DNA of 64,000 bases from Microbispora sp. H11081 (lineage in GTDB: Bacteria; Actinomycetota; Actinomycetes; Streptosporangiales; Streptosporangiaceae). The notes under the pieces were generated by a model. It was not told the origin of the DNA, made no database searches, and saw nothing but the letters and a program-made list of their open reading frames with translations. Shown piece after piece: positions 53,973 through 62,386 of the stretch. The DNA lies in NCBI RefSeq assembly GCF_012999535.1, contig NZ_JABBWV010000003.1:537606-601605 (forward strand). Reading direction: 5' to 3'. Positions within the stretch are counted from its first letter, which is position 1. Each line of letters starts with the position of its first letter. A program made the translations under genes and the position numbers.

Positions 53973-54833
53973 CTATCGGCGGCGAGCCCTGCCGCGGAGC
54001 AGCTGGGGCAGTAGGAAGATGATGGTCACGGCCACGACCATCAGGCTCGACGCCGCCGAGATCGTCGGGTCGATCTCGACGGTCACGCTGTTGTACATCT
54101 GCACGGGCAAGGTCTGGAACACCGGCGACCGCAGGAACAGCGCGAGCACGACCTCGTCGAACGAGACGATGAACGCGAAGATCGCGCCGGTCAGGATGCC
54201 CCGGCTGATCAGCGGCATCGTCACCCGGACGAACGCGCGCGACGGCGAGGAGCCGAGCGACGAGGCGGCTCGCAGCAGCTGCAGGTCGAAGCCGCCGAGC
54301 GCACCGGTGACGGACACCACCACGTACGGCACGGCGATCGCCGTGTGCGCCAGCACGTACCCGAGCACCGTGCCGGTGAGCTGCCAGCCGAGGAAGGCGA
54401 TGTACACCGCGACCGCGACGACGATCGCCGGAGCAACGATCGGCACCATCAGCAGCGTCCGGACGAACCGGGCCACCCTCCCCTGCATCCGCCACAGCGC
54501 CACCGCGGCGGCGGTCCCCACCGTCGTGGCCAGCACCGCCGTGAGCGTCGCGACCAGGAACGAGTTGCCCAGGGAGTCCAGCCAGATCGGGTTGGTGAAG
54601 AAGTTCTCGTACAGCCGCCAGGTGAAGCCCCGCGGCGGGAACTCGAACGTCGCCGCGTCGCTGAAGCTCATCGGAATGACGAACAGCGTCGGCAGGATGA
54701 AGAAGATGACGACGACCCCGCCGAACGCCTTGAGCCACCACGGGATCGGATCGACCTTCGTGTACCGCCGGCGTCCGGTAGCCGGGCCACTGGCCGTCGC
54801 CGGGCTGCTGGTCATCTCTGGGGTGCTGGTCAT
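53973..54833 (-). CDS. ABC transporter permease (PotC-like)
   Basis: 286 aa. Six hydrophobic segments beginning FGGVVVIFFILPTLFVIPMSF; EAA loop LRAASSLGSSPSRAFVRVTMPL. ATG overlaps the stop of the PotB-like gene. An N-terminal tail rich in T/S/P (TSTPEMTSSPATASGPA) precedes the first helix and is unusually long. Confidence 0.92.
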   Translation of the reverse strand: MTSTPEMTSSPATASGPATGRRRYTKVDPIPWWLKAFGGVVVIFFILPTLFVIPMSFSDAATFEFPPRGFTWRLYENFFTNPIWLDSLGNSFLVATLTAVLATTVGTAAAVALWRMQGRVARFVRTLLMVPIVAPAIVVAVAVYIAFLGWQLTGTVLGYVLAHTAIAVPYVVVSVTGALGGFDLQLLRAASSLGSSPSRAFVRVTMPLISRGILTGAIFAFIVSFDEVVLALFLRSPVFQTLPVQMYNSVTVEIDPTISAASSLMVVAVTIIFLLPQLLRGRARRR

Positions 54834-55690
54834 CGACGGCCTTCCGTTCGACCGGCCGCGACCACACCGATCGCGGACATGGTGCCACCCATCCGGTTCG
54901 CCCACGCCACGAGCACGAGCGTGACGACGAGAACGAGGATGCCGAGCGCCCCCGCGGCGGCGAAGTCGAGCAGCAGGGTGGTGCGCTGCGCGAGCAACTG
55001 GGCGACGAGCGACTCCTGCGGCGACCCGAGCAGCGCCGGGGTCACGTAGAACCCGAGGCTGAGCGTGAACACCAGGATCACCCCGGCCATCACCCCGCTC
55101 CGGGACAGCGGCCAGTACACCTTCCAGAACGCCGCGGTCGGGGAGGAGCCGAGCCCCCGCGCGGCGAGCAGCAGCCTGCGGTCGATGGCGCCCAGGGTGC
55201 TGAACAGCGGCAGCACCATGAACGGCAGCATCACCTGGGTCATCGCGATCGTCACGCCGACGGTGGTGCCGTAGAAGACGACGTCGTCGGCCCCGAAGAA
55301 CTCGAACAGGCTCTGCACCGGCCCGCCGTCCTGCAGGATGATGATCCACGCGAAGTTCCGCGCCATCACCGACGTCCAGAAGGGGATCAGCACGATCACC
55401 AGGAGGATGCCGCGCGCGCGTGGGCTCACCCGGGTCATCAGGTACGCGTACGGGTACCCGATCAGCAGGGCGGCGGCCGTCACCGTGGCGGCGGTCACCG
55501 CCGTGCGCCAGAGCACGGTCAGGGTCACGCCGTCGGTGAAGAGGTTGCTGTAGTTGCTTAGCGTCCACCCGGGGGTCGAGACGCTGCGGATCAAAGTGTC
55601 GGCCAGCGGCACCAGCAGGATCCCCGCCAGCAGGGCGAGCGCCGGTACCAGCAGGGGCCAACTCGGCCATCTGATCTTGTTCGAGGACAT
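54830..55690 (-). CDS. ABC transporter permease (PotB-like)
   Basis: 286 aa. First helix LLVPALALLAGILLVPLADTLI, and EAA loop LLLAARGLGSSPTAAFWKVYWPL. First gene of the transporter operon; the region above it (55691-55786) has GTTCATA (55744-55750) and GTGAAC (55773-55778). With PotC-like, PotA-like and the lipoprotein makes a full importer. Confidence 0.92.
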   Translation of the reverse strand: MSSNKIRWPSWPLLVPALALLAGILLVPLADTLIRSVSTPGWTLSNYSNLFTDGVTLTVLWRTAVTAATVTAAALLIGYPYAYLMTRVSPRARGILLVIVLIPFWTSVMARNFAWIIILQDGGPVQSLFEFFGADDVVFYGTTVGVTIAMTQVMLPFMVLPLFSTLGAIDRRLLLAARGLGSSPTAAFWKVYWPLSRSGVMAGVILVFTLSLGFYVTPALLGSPQESLVAQLLAQRTTLLLDFAAAGALGILVLVVTLVLVAWANRMGGTMSAIGVVAAGRTEGRR

Positions 55691-55743
55691 CCTCGTCCCC
55701 CTCCAGCTTGTACGGCTCAGGCGGTCAGTAAAGCAAGCCGTTG

Positions 55744-55778
55744 TTCATATCACAATTACTGTGTCCGTATCGTGAACG
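55744..55778. promoter_or_regulatory. GTTCATA/GTGAAC region above the PotB-like gene
   Basis: GTTCATATCAC at 55744-55754 and an opposing GTGAAC at 55773-55778, plus a local CACA-ATTAC-TGTG repeat (55752-55764). Shares GTTCATA with the sites at 56609 and 60315. Confidence 0.45.
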
Positions 55779-55786
55779 TGCAACGG

Positions 55787-56572
55787 CTAGGCGCTGTACC
55801 CGCCGTCCACCGGCAGGATGACGCCGCTGACCTGGCTCGCGCGGTCGCTGAGCAGCCACGCCGCCGCGTTCGCCACCTCGATCGTCGTGCCGGCCTTCCG
55901 CAGCGGGACGGCGGCGACCCGGCGCTCCACGGCCGCGGGGTCGTCCTGCCGCCACTTGACGAACATCGGCGTCTCGGTGGGGCCGGGGGCGATCACGTTG
56001 ACCCGGATGCCGAACGGCCCGTTGTCGTGCGCCGCCGTACGGGTGAAGCCGATCACCGCGTGCTTGGTCGCCTGGTACGCGCCGAGGCCCGTGTTGCCGC
56101 GGAACCCGCCCACGCTGCTGGTGTTGACGATCGACCCGCCCTTGTCGCGCATGGCGCGGATCTCCTCGCGCAGGCACAGCCACACGCCCTTGACGTTCAC
56201 CGCCATGATCCGGTCGAAGTCCTCCTCGGACACCTCGTCGAGCCGGCCGAGCTGGTTGATGCCCGCGTTGTTGAACGCGCCGTCGAGCCGGCCGTATAGG
56301 GCGAGGGTGTCGTCGACGAACCGCGCGACGTCGGCCCCGACGCTGACGTCCCCCACGGTGTAGGCGACGTCGTGACCCGCGGCGCTGAGCTCCTCGGTGA
56401 GCGCGGCGAGGGTGTCCCGCGACCGCGCGGCGACCATGACGGAGGCGCCCTCCTCGGCGAAGACCCGCACGGAGTCGGCCCCGATGCCGGTGCTCCCACC
56501 GACCACGAGGACGACCTTCCCGGCGAGCAGCCCGGTTCCGGGCGCGGGGCGCGCTCCTGGGTTGTCGGACAA
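55787..56572 (-). CDS. Short-chain dehydrogenase/reductase
   Basis: Classical SDR of about 261 aa. VVGGSTGIGADSVRVFAEEG cofactor motif, FNNAGINQ, catalytic Ser in NTSSVGG, Tyr/Lys in AYQATKHAV, C-terminal VSGVILPVDGGYSA. Start chosen as TTG at 56572, which follows GGAGAGGGAGAG; an ATG at 56614 is in frame but lies in the operator-like GTTCATAAC sequence. Resembles cyclohexanol/3-oxoacyl-type dehydrogenases. Confidence 0.87.
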   Translation of the reverse strand: MSDNPGARPAPGTGLLAGKVVLVVGGSTGIGADSVRVFAEEGASVMVAARSRDTLAALTEELSAAGHDVAYTVGDVSVGADVARFVDDTLALYGRLDGAFNNAGINQLGRLDEVSEEDFDRIMAVNVKGVWLCLREEIRAMRDKGGSIVNTSSVGGFRGNTGLGAYQATKHAVIGFTRTAAHDNGPFGIRVNVIAPGPTETPMFVKWRQDDPAAVERRVAAVPLRKAGTTIEVANAAAWLLSDRASQVSGVILPVDGGYSA

Positions 56573-56589
56573 GATCTCTCCCTCTCCGT

Positions 56590-56617
56590 TTCGCAATTGG
56601 GATAGATGGTTCATAAC
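56590..56617. promoter_or_regulatory. TTCGCAATTG and GTTCATAAC words above the SDR gene
   Basis: TTCGCAATTG at 56590-56599 recalls TTCGCAATG above the binding-protein gene, and GTTCATAAC at 56609-56617 belongs to the GTTCAYA group. Their presence upstream of the TTG start is the reason for the later start. Confidence 0.35.
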
Positions 56618-56701
56618 TGCCGATCCGGCGCTGACCCCGGGGTGGCGGGAAGTGCCCGCCGAGAGGGGTGGTCGTCGGCGCCGGACCGGCGAACGCGCGG
56701 C

Positions 56702-57490
56702 TCAGCCCTCCTGGCCGGCCGCCCGTCCCTCGCGCACGGCGGCCGCGGCGGCCGACCCGAGCAGGCCGGCGTCGTTGCCGAGCATCGTGAAGGAGTACCC
56801 CGCGTCGATCGCGGCCCGCACCGACCGCCCGGTCGCCGCCCCGGCGTTGCCGATCGGCTTGCCGGCGGCGGCGCACGCCTTGATCGTCTGGCTGATCAGC
56901 TCGACCACATGCGGGTCGTCCTCCGTCGTCTCCTCGGAGGTGGACAGGTCGGCGGCCCCGACGAGCAGCGCGTCCACCCCAGGCACGGCGGCGATCGCGC
57001 CCGCCGACCGGGCCGCCTCGGCGCTCTCGATCTGCGCGACGAACACCGCCTCCTCCTGGCCGTAGCGCAGGTACTCGGCGCGGTCCATCGCGCCCCAGGC
57101 CCCGGCGCGGCTCGTCGAGCCGACGCCCCTGGCGCCCAGCGGAGGGAAGCGGATCGCCCGCACGCCCGCCTCCGCCTGGCCGACCGTGTCCACGTGCGGC
57201 AGCATGATCCCTTCGGCCCCGGCGTCGAGGACGCGCTGGGCGATGCCGCCGTCCAGGTTGGGGATCCGGACGATCGGCGCCATTCCCAGGTGGTTCGCGG
57301 TGCCGATGAGCCGGTACGCCGTCTCCAGGTTCATCGCCGAGTGCTCCAGGTCGATGACCACGAAGTCGAACCCGGCCAGCGCGAGCAGTTCGACGCTCTC
57401 CATCACCGGCAGCTTCACCCACGTGCCGAGGGCGGGCCCGCCGGCCCGGGCCAGCGCGGCCCGGAACCGGCTGGTGCGCGCCGTGCTCAT
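56702..57490 (-). CDS. HpcH/HpaI-family aldolase
   Basis: 262 aa paralogue of the 24649-25434 product. VVIDLEHSAMNLET, VRIPNLDGGIAQRVLDAGAE, RFPPLGARGVG, metal Glu in VAQIESAEAA and Asp in VGAADLSTSE. Start ATG overlaps the bicupin stop (ATGA), where the first copy leaves a nine-base gap. Cuts a hydroxy-oxo acid to pyruvate (or oxaloacetate) and an aldehyde in the family; exact substrate open. Confidence 0.88.
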   Translation of the reverse strand: MSTARTSRFRAALARAGGPALGTWVKLPVMESVELLALAGFDFVVIDLEHSAMNLETAYRLIGTANHLGMAPIVRIPNLDGGIAQRVLDAGAEGIMLPHVDTVGQAEAGVRAIRFPPLGARGVGSTSRAGAWGAMDRAEYLRYGQEEAVFVAQIESAEAARSAGAIAAVPGVDALLVGAADLSTSEETTEDDPHVVELISQTIKACAAAGKPIGNAGAATGRSVRAAIDAGYSFTMLGNDAGLLGSAAAAAVREGRAAGQEG

Positions 57491-58404
57491 GGCGCCGGGT
57501 ACTCGTCCGCGTTCAGGATCCACCCGGGACGGGCGGAGAAGTCCTTGCGCGGCGGTGAGAAGATGTCGATCAGCTGCTGGTACGGGCCCACGCCCTGCGT
57601 GGTGTGGATCGCCGGCGGCGGGATGACGGTCAGCGACGGCGTGCCGACCCGGCCGTGATCCTCGGGCCGCCATTGGGTCGAGTCCGGCCCCCAGGGATAC
57701 TGCATGTGGTGGACGAACTCCCCCTTCACCCCCAGCGAGAGCTGTTCGAAGTCGTCGTGGGAGTGTGGGGAGAGCTTGAGCGGGTCCCTGGGGGTGGGCT
57801 CTTCCGCGAGGAAGTTCACCATCAGATTGGTGGTACGGAAGATCCGGCCGAACCGCCCCTCGGTGATCGGCGTCTCCGAGAGCCGGTAGACGCGCAGCCG
57901 GAAGCCGTCCACCGGGTCCGGCCACGGCACCAGCGGGGCGCAGCGGGGGTCCGGCCCGGCGTAGGCGGCGGCGTTGAGGGCCGCGTGGCGCAGGTCCTCG
58001 GCGACGGAGGAGAACACCCGGATGATGGGCCCGTCGGTCAGCGCTTCGATGACGCTGTCCCCCGGCGGCACCACCACGAACGCCTCCTCGGCCACCTCCC
58101 GCGTCTCGTCCCCGGCGATGACCCGGATCGAGGCGCTGTCGGAGTACAGCAGGACGGCGTACTCGTCGGGCTGTCCCGCACGCGTGAAACGATCGCCGGC
58201 GACGGCGTCGGTCCACGCCAGCACGACGTTCTGCCCGCGGGCCAGCCAGGTCCGGCTCCCGCCCGGGCCGGTCTCGGCGGGCGCGAACTCGGAGAACTCC
58301 AGATACTGGGCCGCCCGGATGGGGGTGGACGGATCGACCGCCGTCTGCGCGGCCGGGGCGTTCGCCAACTGGGACCGGAGGTCGTCCTTGGCGTACATCG
58401 TCAT
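57487..58404 (-). CDS. Bicupin protein
   Basis: 305 aa paralogue of the 25444-26373 product. LSPHSHDDFEQLSL and VIPPPAIHTTQ carry the cupin metal residues, and DIFSPPRKDFSARPGW is shared nearly word for word with the first copy. N-terminal YLEFSEFAPAETGPGGSRTWLARGQNV corresponds to YEFPALPPDEVGALGSETWYVRAQNF. Enzymatic type unassigned. Confidence 0.72.
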   Translation of the reverse strand: MTMYAKDDLRSQLANAPAAQTAVDPSTPIRAAQYLEFSEFAPAETGPGGSRTWLARGQNVVLAWTDAVAGDRFTRAGQPDEYAVLLYSDSASIRVIAGDETREVAEEAFVVVPPGDSVIEALTDGPIIRVFSSVAEDLRHAALNAAAYAGPDPRCAPLVPWPDPVDGFRLRVYRLSETPITEGRFGRIFRTTNLMVNFLAEEPTPRDPLKLSPHSHDDFEQLSLGVKGEFVHHMQYPWGPDSTQWRPEDHGRVGTPSLTVIPPPAIHTTQGVGPYQQLIDIFSPPRKDFSARPGWILNADEYPAP

Positions 58405-58424
58405 GTGGTTACCTCTCGTAGCCG

Positions 58425-59360
58425 TTACAGCGTGATGTTCTTCGCGCCCTTGAGCGCCAGCATCCGGCGGGCGTCGGCGGGCGTGGCGATCTGTTTGCCC
58501 AGGTCGGTGAGCACGTCCCGGGCCTTCCGCACCTGCTGCGCGTTGCTCGTCGCCTTCTCGCCCTTGCCGATGTAGAGGTTGTCCTCCAGGCCGACGCGTA
58601 CGTGACCGCCCAGCCAGGCGCTGTGCGTGCAGAACTGCATCTGGTTACGCCCGGCGGCGAAGGCGGAGAAGTGGTAGTCGCCGCCGAAGAGCTTGTCGGC
58701 GATGGCGACCATGTGCGTGAGGTTGGCGTGGTCGGCCCCGATGCCGCCGAGGATCCCGAAGACCCCCTGGATGAGGAAGGGCGGCTTGGCGAGCCCCCGC
58801 TCGGCGAAGTGGGCGAGCGTGTAGAGGTGCCCGATGTCGTAGCACTCGTACTCGAACCTAGTGCCGCCTCGTTCGCCCAGCTCCCGCAGCGCGTACTCGA
58901 TCTGCGCGAAGGAGTTGATGAACGGGTGCCCGTAGGTGTTCTCCACGTAGGGCTTCTCCCACTCGTACTTCCAGTGGGTGATCCGGTCCGCGATGCCGGA
59001 GAAGACGAAGTTCATCGACCCCATGTTGAGCGAGGCGAGCTCGGGGCTGAACCGGGTCGCCGCCGCGAGCCGCTCCTCGATCGTCATCGACGACGCCCCG
59101 CCGGTCGAGATGTTGATCACCGCGTCGCAGCCTTCGACGATCGGCGGGATGATCTTCTCGAAGACGCTCGGCTCGAACGCCGGCCGGCCGTCCTCGGCAT
59201 GCCGCGCGTGCAGGTGGATGATCGCCGCTCCTGCCTCCGCCGCGGCGAGGGACTCCTCGACGATCCGCTCCGGCGTAATCGGCAGATGGTCGCTCTGCGA
59301 CGGCACGTGAACCGATCCCGTCACCGCCGTACTGATGATCACACGGTCGGCGTCGATCAC
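58425..59360 (-). CDS. Beta-keto acid cleavage enzyme (BKACE/Kce family)
   Basis: 311 aa. Zinc ligands H49 and H51 in AAIIHLHARHAEDGRP and Glu in VRVGLEDNLY near the C-terminus; NISTGGAS and NMGSMNFVF are family loops. BKACE proteins condense a beta-keto acid with acetyl-CoA to give acetoacetate and a new acyl-CoA. GTG start overlaps the DUF6282-like stop (GTGA). It is the only gene of this module without a counterpart in the 24-27 kb copy, so it shows what the second module adds: thiolytic-like removal of a beta-keto acid. Confidence 0.88.
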   Translation of the reverse strand: MIDADRVIISTAVTGSVHVPSQSDHLPITPERIVEESLAAAEAGAAIIHLHARHAEDGRPAFEPSVFEKIIPPIVEGCDAVINISTGGASSMTIEERLAAATRFSPELASLNMGSMNFVFSGIADRITHWKYEWEKPYVENTYGHPFINSFAQIEYALRELGERGGTRFEYECYDIGHLYTLAHFAERGLAKPPFLIQGVFGILGGIGADHANLTHMVAIADKLFGGDYHFSAFAAGRNQMQFCTHSAWLGGHVRVGLEDNLYIGKGEKATSNAQQVRKARDVLTDLGKQIATPADARRMLALKGAKNITL

Positions 59361-60292
59361 GCCGGTTCCTCCTCCAGCCCCAGCAGGAACGCGGGATTGG
59401 CCGCGATCATACGGCGGACGTCCTTCTCCGGCACGCCGTGGTCGAGCAGCGCCCCCACGAGGTAGATGTAGCCGTCGACGGGCAGCGGGTTGCCCTTCTG
59501 CCCCAGGTCGGAGGAGATGACGGTCCGCTCGGGGCCGACCCGGTCGATCCAGTTCACGAGCTGCTCGATGGGCCAGCCGATGGCGGTCACCTCGGGGTGG
59601 TACATGGCGATCTCGTGCTCGATGTAGGCGCCGTAGCGCATCAGCTCCTCGATGTCGTCCTCGGACGCGCCGATGATGAAGTCGGGGTGCTGGACGAGCA
59701 GGCGCCGCACGCCCTTGCTCTGGGCGACATTGAACAGGGCCTTCATCGAGTCGACGTCCAGATGCCCGCCGGTGAGCATCGTGTCGGTCTCGGCGACGAT
59801 GTCGACGACCGCGGCGGTGTCCGCCGACACCTTCCCCGACTCGTCGAAGATCGACACCTCCGATTCGAGCAGGTCGATGGCGGCGGCGGGGAACTCGCCG
59901 CCGTGGTGGTGGTGATCGATGTGCTGACGGGCGCACGTCGTCGGCGCCCAGACGCACCGCCCGCCCATCCGCAGGCTCATCGCCACGGCCGACCGGTTCA
60001 TGCCGCCGACCTCACTGTTGAGCGCGACCCCTCCGTACACCGGCGTGGGCGCGTCCGCGAGCCAGGTGCTCATGGCGAGCAGGTCCATGACCGTGTTGTG
60101 GTGGTGCGACTTGACGAGGATCGCGCGCATCCCGATGCGCGCCCCGTCGTAGGAGGCCTCGACGTGGTTCAGCCGTCGCGGGAAGGGGCTGGGCCCCGAG
60201 TGGCAGTGCAGGTCCACGGCACCGTTCAGGACCTTCAGTACGGCGGGCGAGACGGGCTTGGGGTCCTCGGCTGCAAGCAACATGATCTCCAT
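59357..60292 (-). CDS. DUF6282-like metal-dependent hydrolase
   Basis: 311 aa paralogue of the 26399-27289 product: VDLHCHSGPSPFPRR (H29, H31), KSHHHNTVMD, TGGHLDVD, VQHPDFIIG and SSDLGQKGNPLPVDG. ATG at 60292; an internal ATG at 60283 preceded by GGAG is a good alternative. First gene of the module and preceded by the best GTTC-N8-GAAC palindrome. Function unknown; probably a hydrolase or decarboxylase. Confidence 0.72.
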   Translation of the reverse strand: MEIMLLAAEDPKPVSPAVLKVLNGAVDLHCHSGPSPFPRRLNHVEASYDGARIGMRAILVKSHHHNTVMDLLAMSTWLADAPTPVYGGVALNSEVGGMNRSAVAMSLRMGGRCVWAPTTCARQHIDHHHHGGEFPAAAIDLLESEVSIFDESGKVSADTAAVVDIVAETDTMLTGGHLDVDSMKALFNVAQSKGVRRLLVQHPDFIIGASEDDIEELMRYGAYIEHEIAMYHPEVTAIGWPIEQLVNWIDRVGPERTVISSDLGQKGNPLPVDGYIYLVGALLDHGVPEKDVRRMIAANPAFLLGLEEEPA

Positions 60293-60643
60293 AAGTGCGG
60301 AGTGTGAACTGGTCGTTCATATTACGGAACGCAACCGTCCATGTCTATGTCACGGGAGACGCCGATCGGCCATCGCCCACCGCACCGGCGGCCCGCACAT
60401 CGTCGCTGGTCAGCCCGTCTTGCCGAGCGCCGCACCGCCACCGTTTCTGAGCATGGGGACTGACGGCCCGCACACCGAACAGGCACCGGGTGCGCCCTAC
60501 GCCCGCACGAGGGCTCACTTTTCACAATCCGAAACGATGCACTGCATCACGAACATACGAGGGACTGGCTGGACATGACAGGACTCCCGCGAGAGACCTT
60601 GATACCGACCGGCCGCCGACGCCACTCACCAAGCGACCGTGAA
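60293..60643. other. Promoter region and empty sequence right of the catabolic cluster
   Basis: 351 bases without a gene. GTTC-ATATTACG-GAAC (60315-60330) lies 23 bases above the DUF6282-like gene, with a further GTGAAC at 60303-60308. To the right I see nothing identifiable; GC falls and codon-like periodicity is lost. Confidence 0.5.
60315..60330. promoter_or_regulatory. GTTC-N8-GAAC palindrome above the DUF6282-like gene
   Basis: GTTCATATTACGGAAC; longest palindrome of the GTTCAYA group and in the position of an IclR-type operator. Confidence 0.5.
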
Positions 60644-61003
60644 TCAGGACGACGCCTCCCGCCACTTCTGCAGGCATCGGTCGACCTGCTCACGCAGGGG
60701 CCTGGCGCCAAGCCGGTTGTCGATCTCGATATGCGGTACGGCGGGCGGCTCGTCGACGCGGATGGTCTTCAGATAGTCGTCGAAGGCGTCGAGTTTCCGG
60801 GCATCCCTGGCCGGCCCCCGATCAACCAGCCGCCGCCGCAACGTCGGCCCATAGCTGCGAATCCAGACCAGGTGGACGACCGGCCCGCCCAGCTCCTGCA
60901 GCCATCGATCCCAGAGCGCCGCGTCGTGAACCTGACTCGTGAACGGCCCGCCGAGCATCACCGGACAACCGTGGGAGCGAATCTCGCGGGCGGTAGCCGT
61001 CAC
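60644..61003 (-). pseudogene. C-terminal fragment of an AAA/kinase-like P-loop protein
   Basis: 119-residue ORF resembling the second half of small AAA-type ATPases/kinases of actinomycetes: [61 protein letters not shown]. The expected N-terminal Walker A half is absent; the frame is closed by a TGA about 45 bases upstream. I take it as a truncated gene in a degenerating region. A short unrelated frame (61029-61214, minus; PDLVWLRRGEAALRARHEDR) ends next to it and may be another fragment. Confidence 0.45.
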
Positions 61004-61275
61004 TCTATGGCCCCGTGCCCACGAGCGCTTAAGCCTTCGTCAGCAGGCTCTCAGACGGTTCGTCGGTCAGCGGCGCATCCAGCGAGTCAGTAAGGAGAAG
61101 CCTGGCGGTCCGGTCTTCGTGGCGAGCACGGAGCGCAGCTTCGCCCCGTCGCAGCCACACGAGGTCTGGAAAGACGATCAGGAAAGCCGGTCTTCCGGCA
61201 AGTGAAATCGAAGGCTACGGAAGATCAAATCCTCGTGTCTCGGATGACACTTCTGGCTCGAGACTTTCGCTGTGA

Positions 61276-61318
61276 GAGCGGGTGACGGGAATCGAACCCG
61301 CACTGTCAGCTTGGGAAG
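61276..61318 (-). pseudogene. Truncated tRNA-Gly (CCC), 3' half only
   Basis: On the minus strand: anticodon loop TTCCCAA (anticodon CCC), T arm GCGGG-TTCGATT-CCCGT and acceptor 3' strand CACCCGC with U73. Homology stops at the anticodon stem: the expected 5' arm (TCAGC) is not there and no D arm or 5' acceptor follows. Ends at exactly the point where tyrosine-integrase attachment sites in tRNAs usually end. No CCA encoded. Confidence 0.75.
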
Positions 61319-61445
61319 CCTTTCCGAAGCTTGGCGTTCCGGGACTGGCCGCCGGGGCTGCATCTGGTGGCGTCGGGCTGCATCCTCGGCGACAGCCCGA
61401 TCATGTGAAGGGCCAGCTCAGAGGGCATCTGGGCTGGATGGGGGA

Positions 61446-61488
61446 GCGCGCCCTGAGGGATTCGAACCCCCGACCGTCGGATTAGAAG
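61446..61488 (-). pseudogene. Truncated tRNA-Arg (TCT), 3' half only
   Basis: Minus strand: anticodon loop CTTCTAA (anticodon TCT, AGA codon), T arm GGGGG-TTCGAAT-CCCTC, acceptor 3' strand AGGGCGC with G73. The 5' half is missing; the sequence beyond the anticodon loop is unrelated. Confidence 0.72.
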
Positions 61489-61639
61489 TGGATCGCCGTT
61501 CCTTGACCTCATGGCGTCCTGACCTGCGCCTGATCTCTCGGATACCTCCGGTGAGAGCAGGGTCATTCCGAGCATCTTCCGGATCTTGGTCTATGGCCCG
61601 GTCAGAGGAATGAACCCAGAGGCTGGCACGACGATCTTG

Positions 61640-62386
61640 TCAGGAGTGAGTGACGACGAGTCGGGTCAGCTCCCTAAGGTAGTCACTAGGTCGAAGCCCG
61701 CTTGGTCCTCGAGTTGCGTCGTCCACGGTTGTCCGTAGCTTGGCGTTCGGAAAGTCGGGACTAGGTGTGCCTGTAGGAACCCCTCGTATTTTCTCGATCG
61801 TCCGGTGACACTTCGCCATCGCCGACACAAGCTCCTTGTACGTTAGGATGTGCGGGCCGATCACCATGGATGTATTCGACAGCCGAAGTGAATGCGGATC
61901 GGATTTATCGAAAATCGGACTACTTTTATACTTCTGCTTACCAAGAATCTTTTCGTCGGAGTGTTCCACCGCGTTGCGTAGGAACTTCAGGCGCTCTTCC
62001 TGGCGTTGAGTCAGAGTTGGAGCTCCTCGGCCGACCTTATTTTCTCGAAGCGCTCGCGCATTGAGAACCGCACGATGGGTTGCGCTCACGCAATTCTCCA
62101 TGTGGTCGATAGCCCTCAGGTAGGGGCTTATGCGCAGTCCAGGGTGGGGCGAGACGTAGACCAGCAACTCAGCTCGTGCCGCGTCGTATTCGCGGAGTGC
62201 TTTATCCGTTAACCTGACGAAGTTCATGAATAGGCCAACCATTGTTCGATCCGGCGGAAGGCCAGATGGAAGACCCGAGAGGGTCCGATCCAGGAGAACG
62301 TTGAGCGTACCGTTATTCGAAAGGTGATCTACCGCGGGTATCGCAAGTGCTTCCCGGGTCAGGCTGACACGATCGGTGCGGGGCAT
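61640..62386 (-). CDS. Hypothetical protein, possible HEPN-like domain
   Basis: About 248 aa (ATG at 62386; a longer start at 62434 also possible). Codon use is plainly less GC-rich than the rest of the window, a sign of foreign origin. Mostly helical by composition; RLKFLRNAVEHSDEKI contains the R-x4-H pattern (RNAVEH) of HEPN RNases and toxins. No other domain recognised and no antitoxin-like partner next to it. Lies between the two tRNA-Gly tails, so it may be cargo of the element that left them. Function unassigned. Confidence 0.5.
   Translation of the reverse strand: MPRTDRVSLTREALAIPAVDHLSNNGTLNVLLDRTLSGLPSGLPPDRTMVGLFMNFVRLTDKALREYDAARAELLVYVSPHPGLRISPYLRAIDHMENCVSATHRAVLNARALRENKVGRGAPTLTQRQEERLKFLRNAVEHSDEKILGKQKYKSSPIFDKSDPHSLRLSNTSMVIGPHILTYKELVSAMAKCHRTIEKIRGVPTGTPSPDFPNAKLRTTVDDATRGPSGLRPSDYLRELTRLVVTHS

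Larger units (their letters stand above)
61004..61639. other. Gene-poor region with two truncated tRNA 3' halves
   Basis: 636 bases with no whole gene. Contains the Gly and Arg tRNA 3' halves (separate entries) and short open frames that only exist antisense to them. The likely history is repeated insertion at tRNA genes elsewhere with transfer of the tRNA tail, or the decay of earlier insertions here. Confidence 0.6.

Noticed and set aside
61282..61485. Small plus-strand ORF containing LRDSNPRPSD
   Set aside because: The peptide is the reverse-strand reading of a tRNA-Arg T arm and acceptor, a common false gene call.
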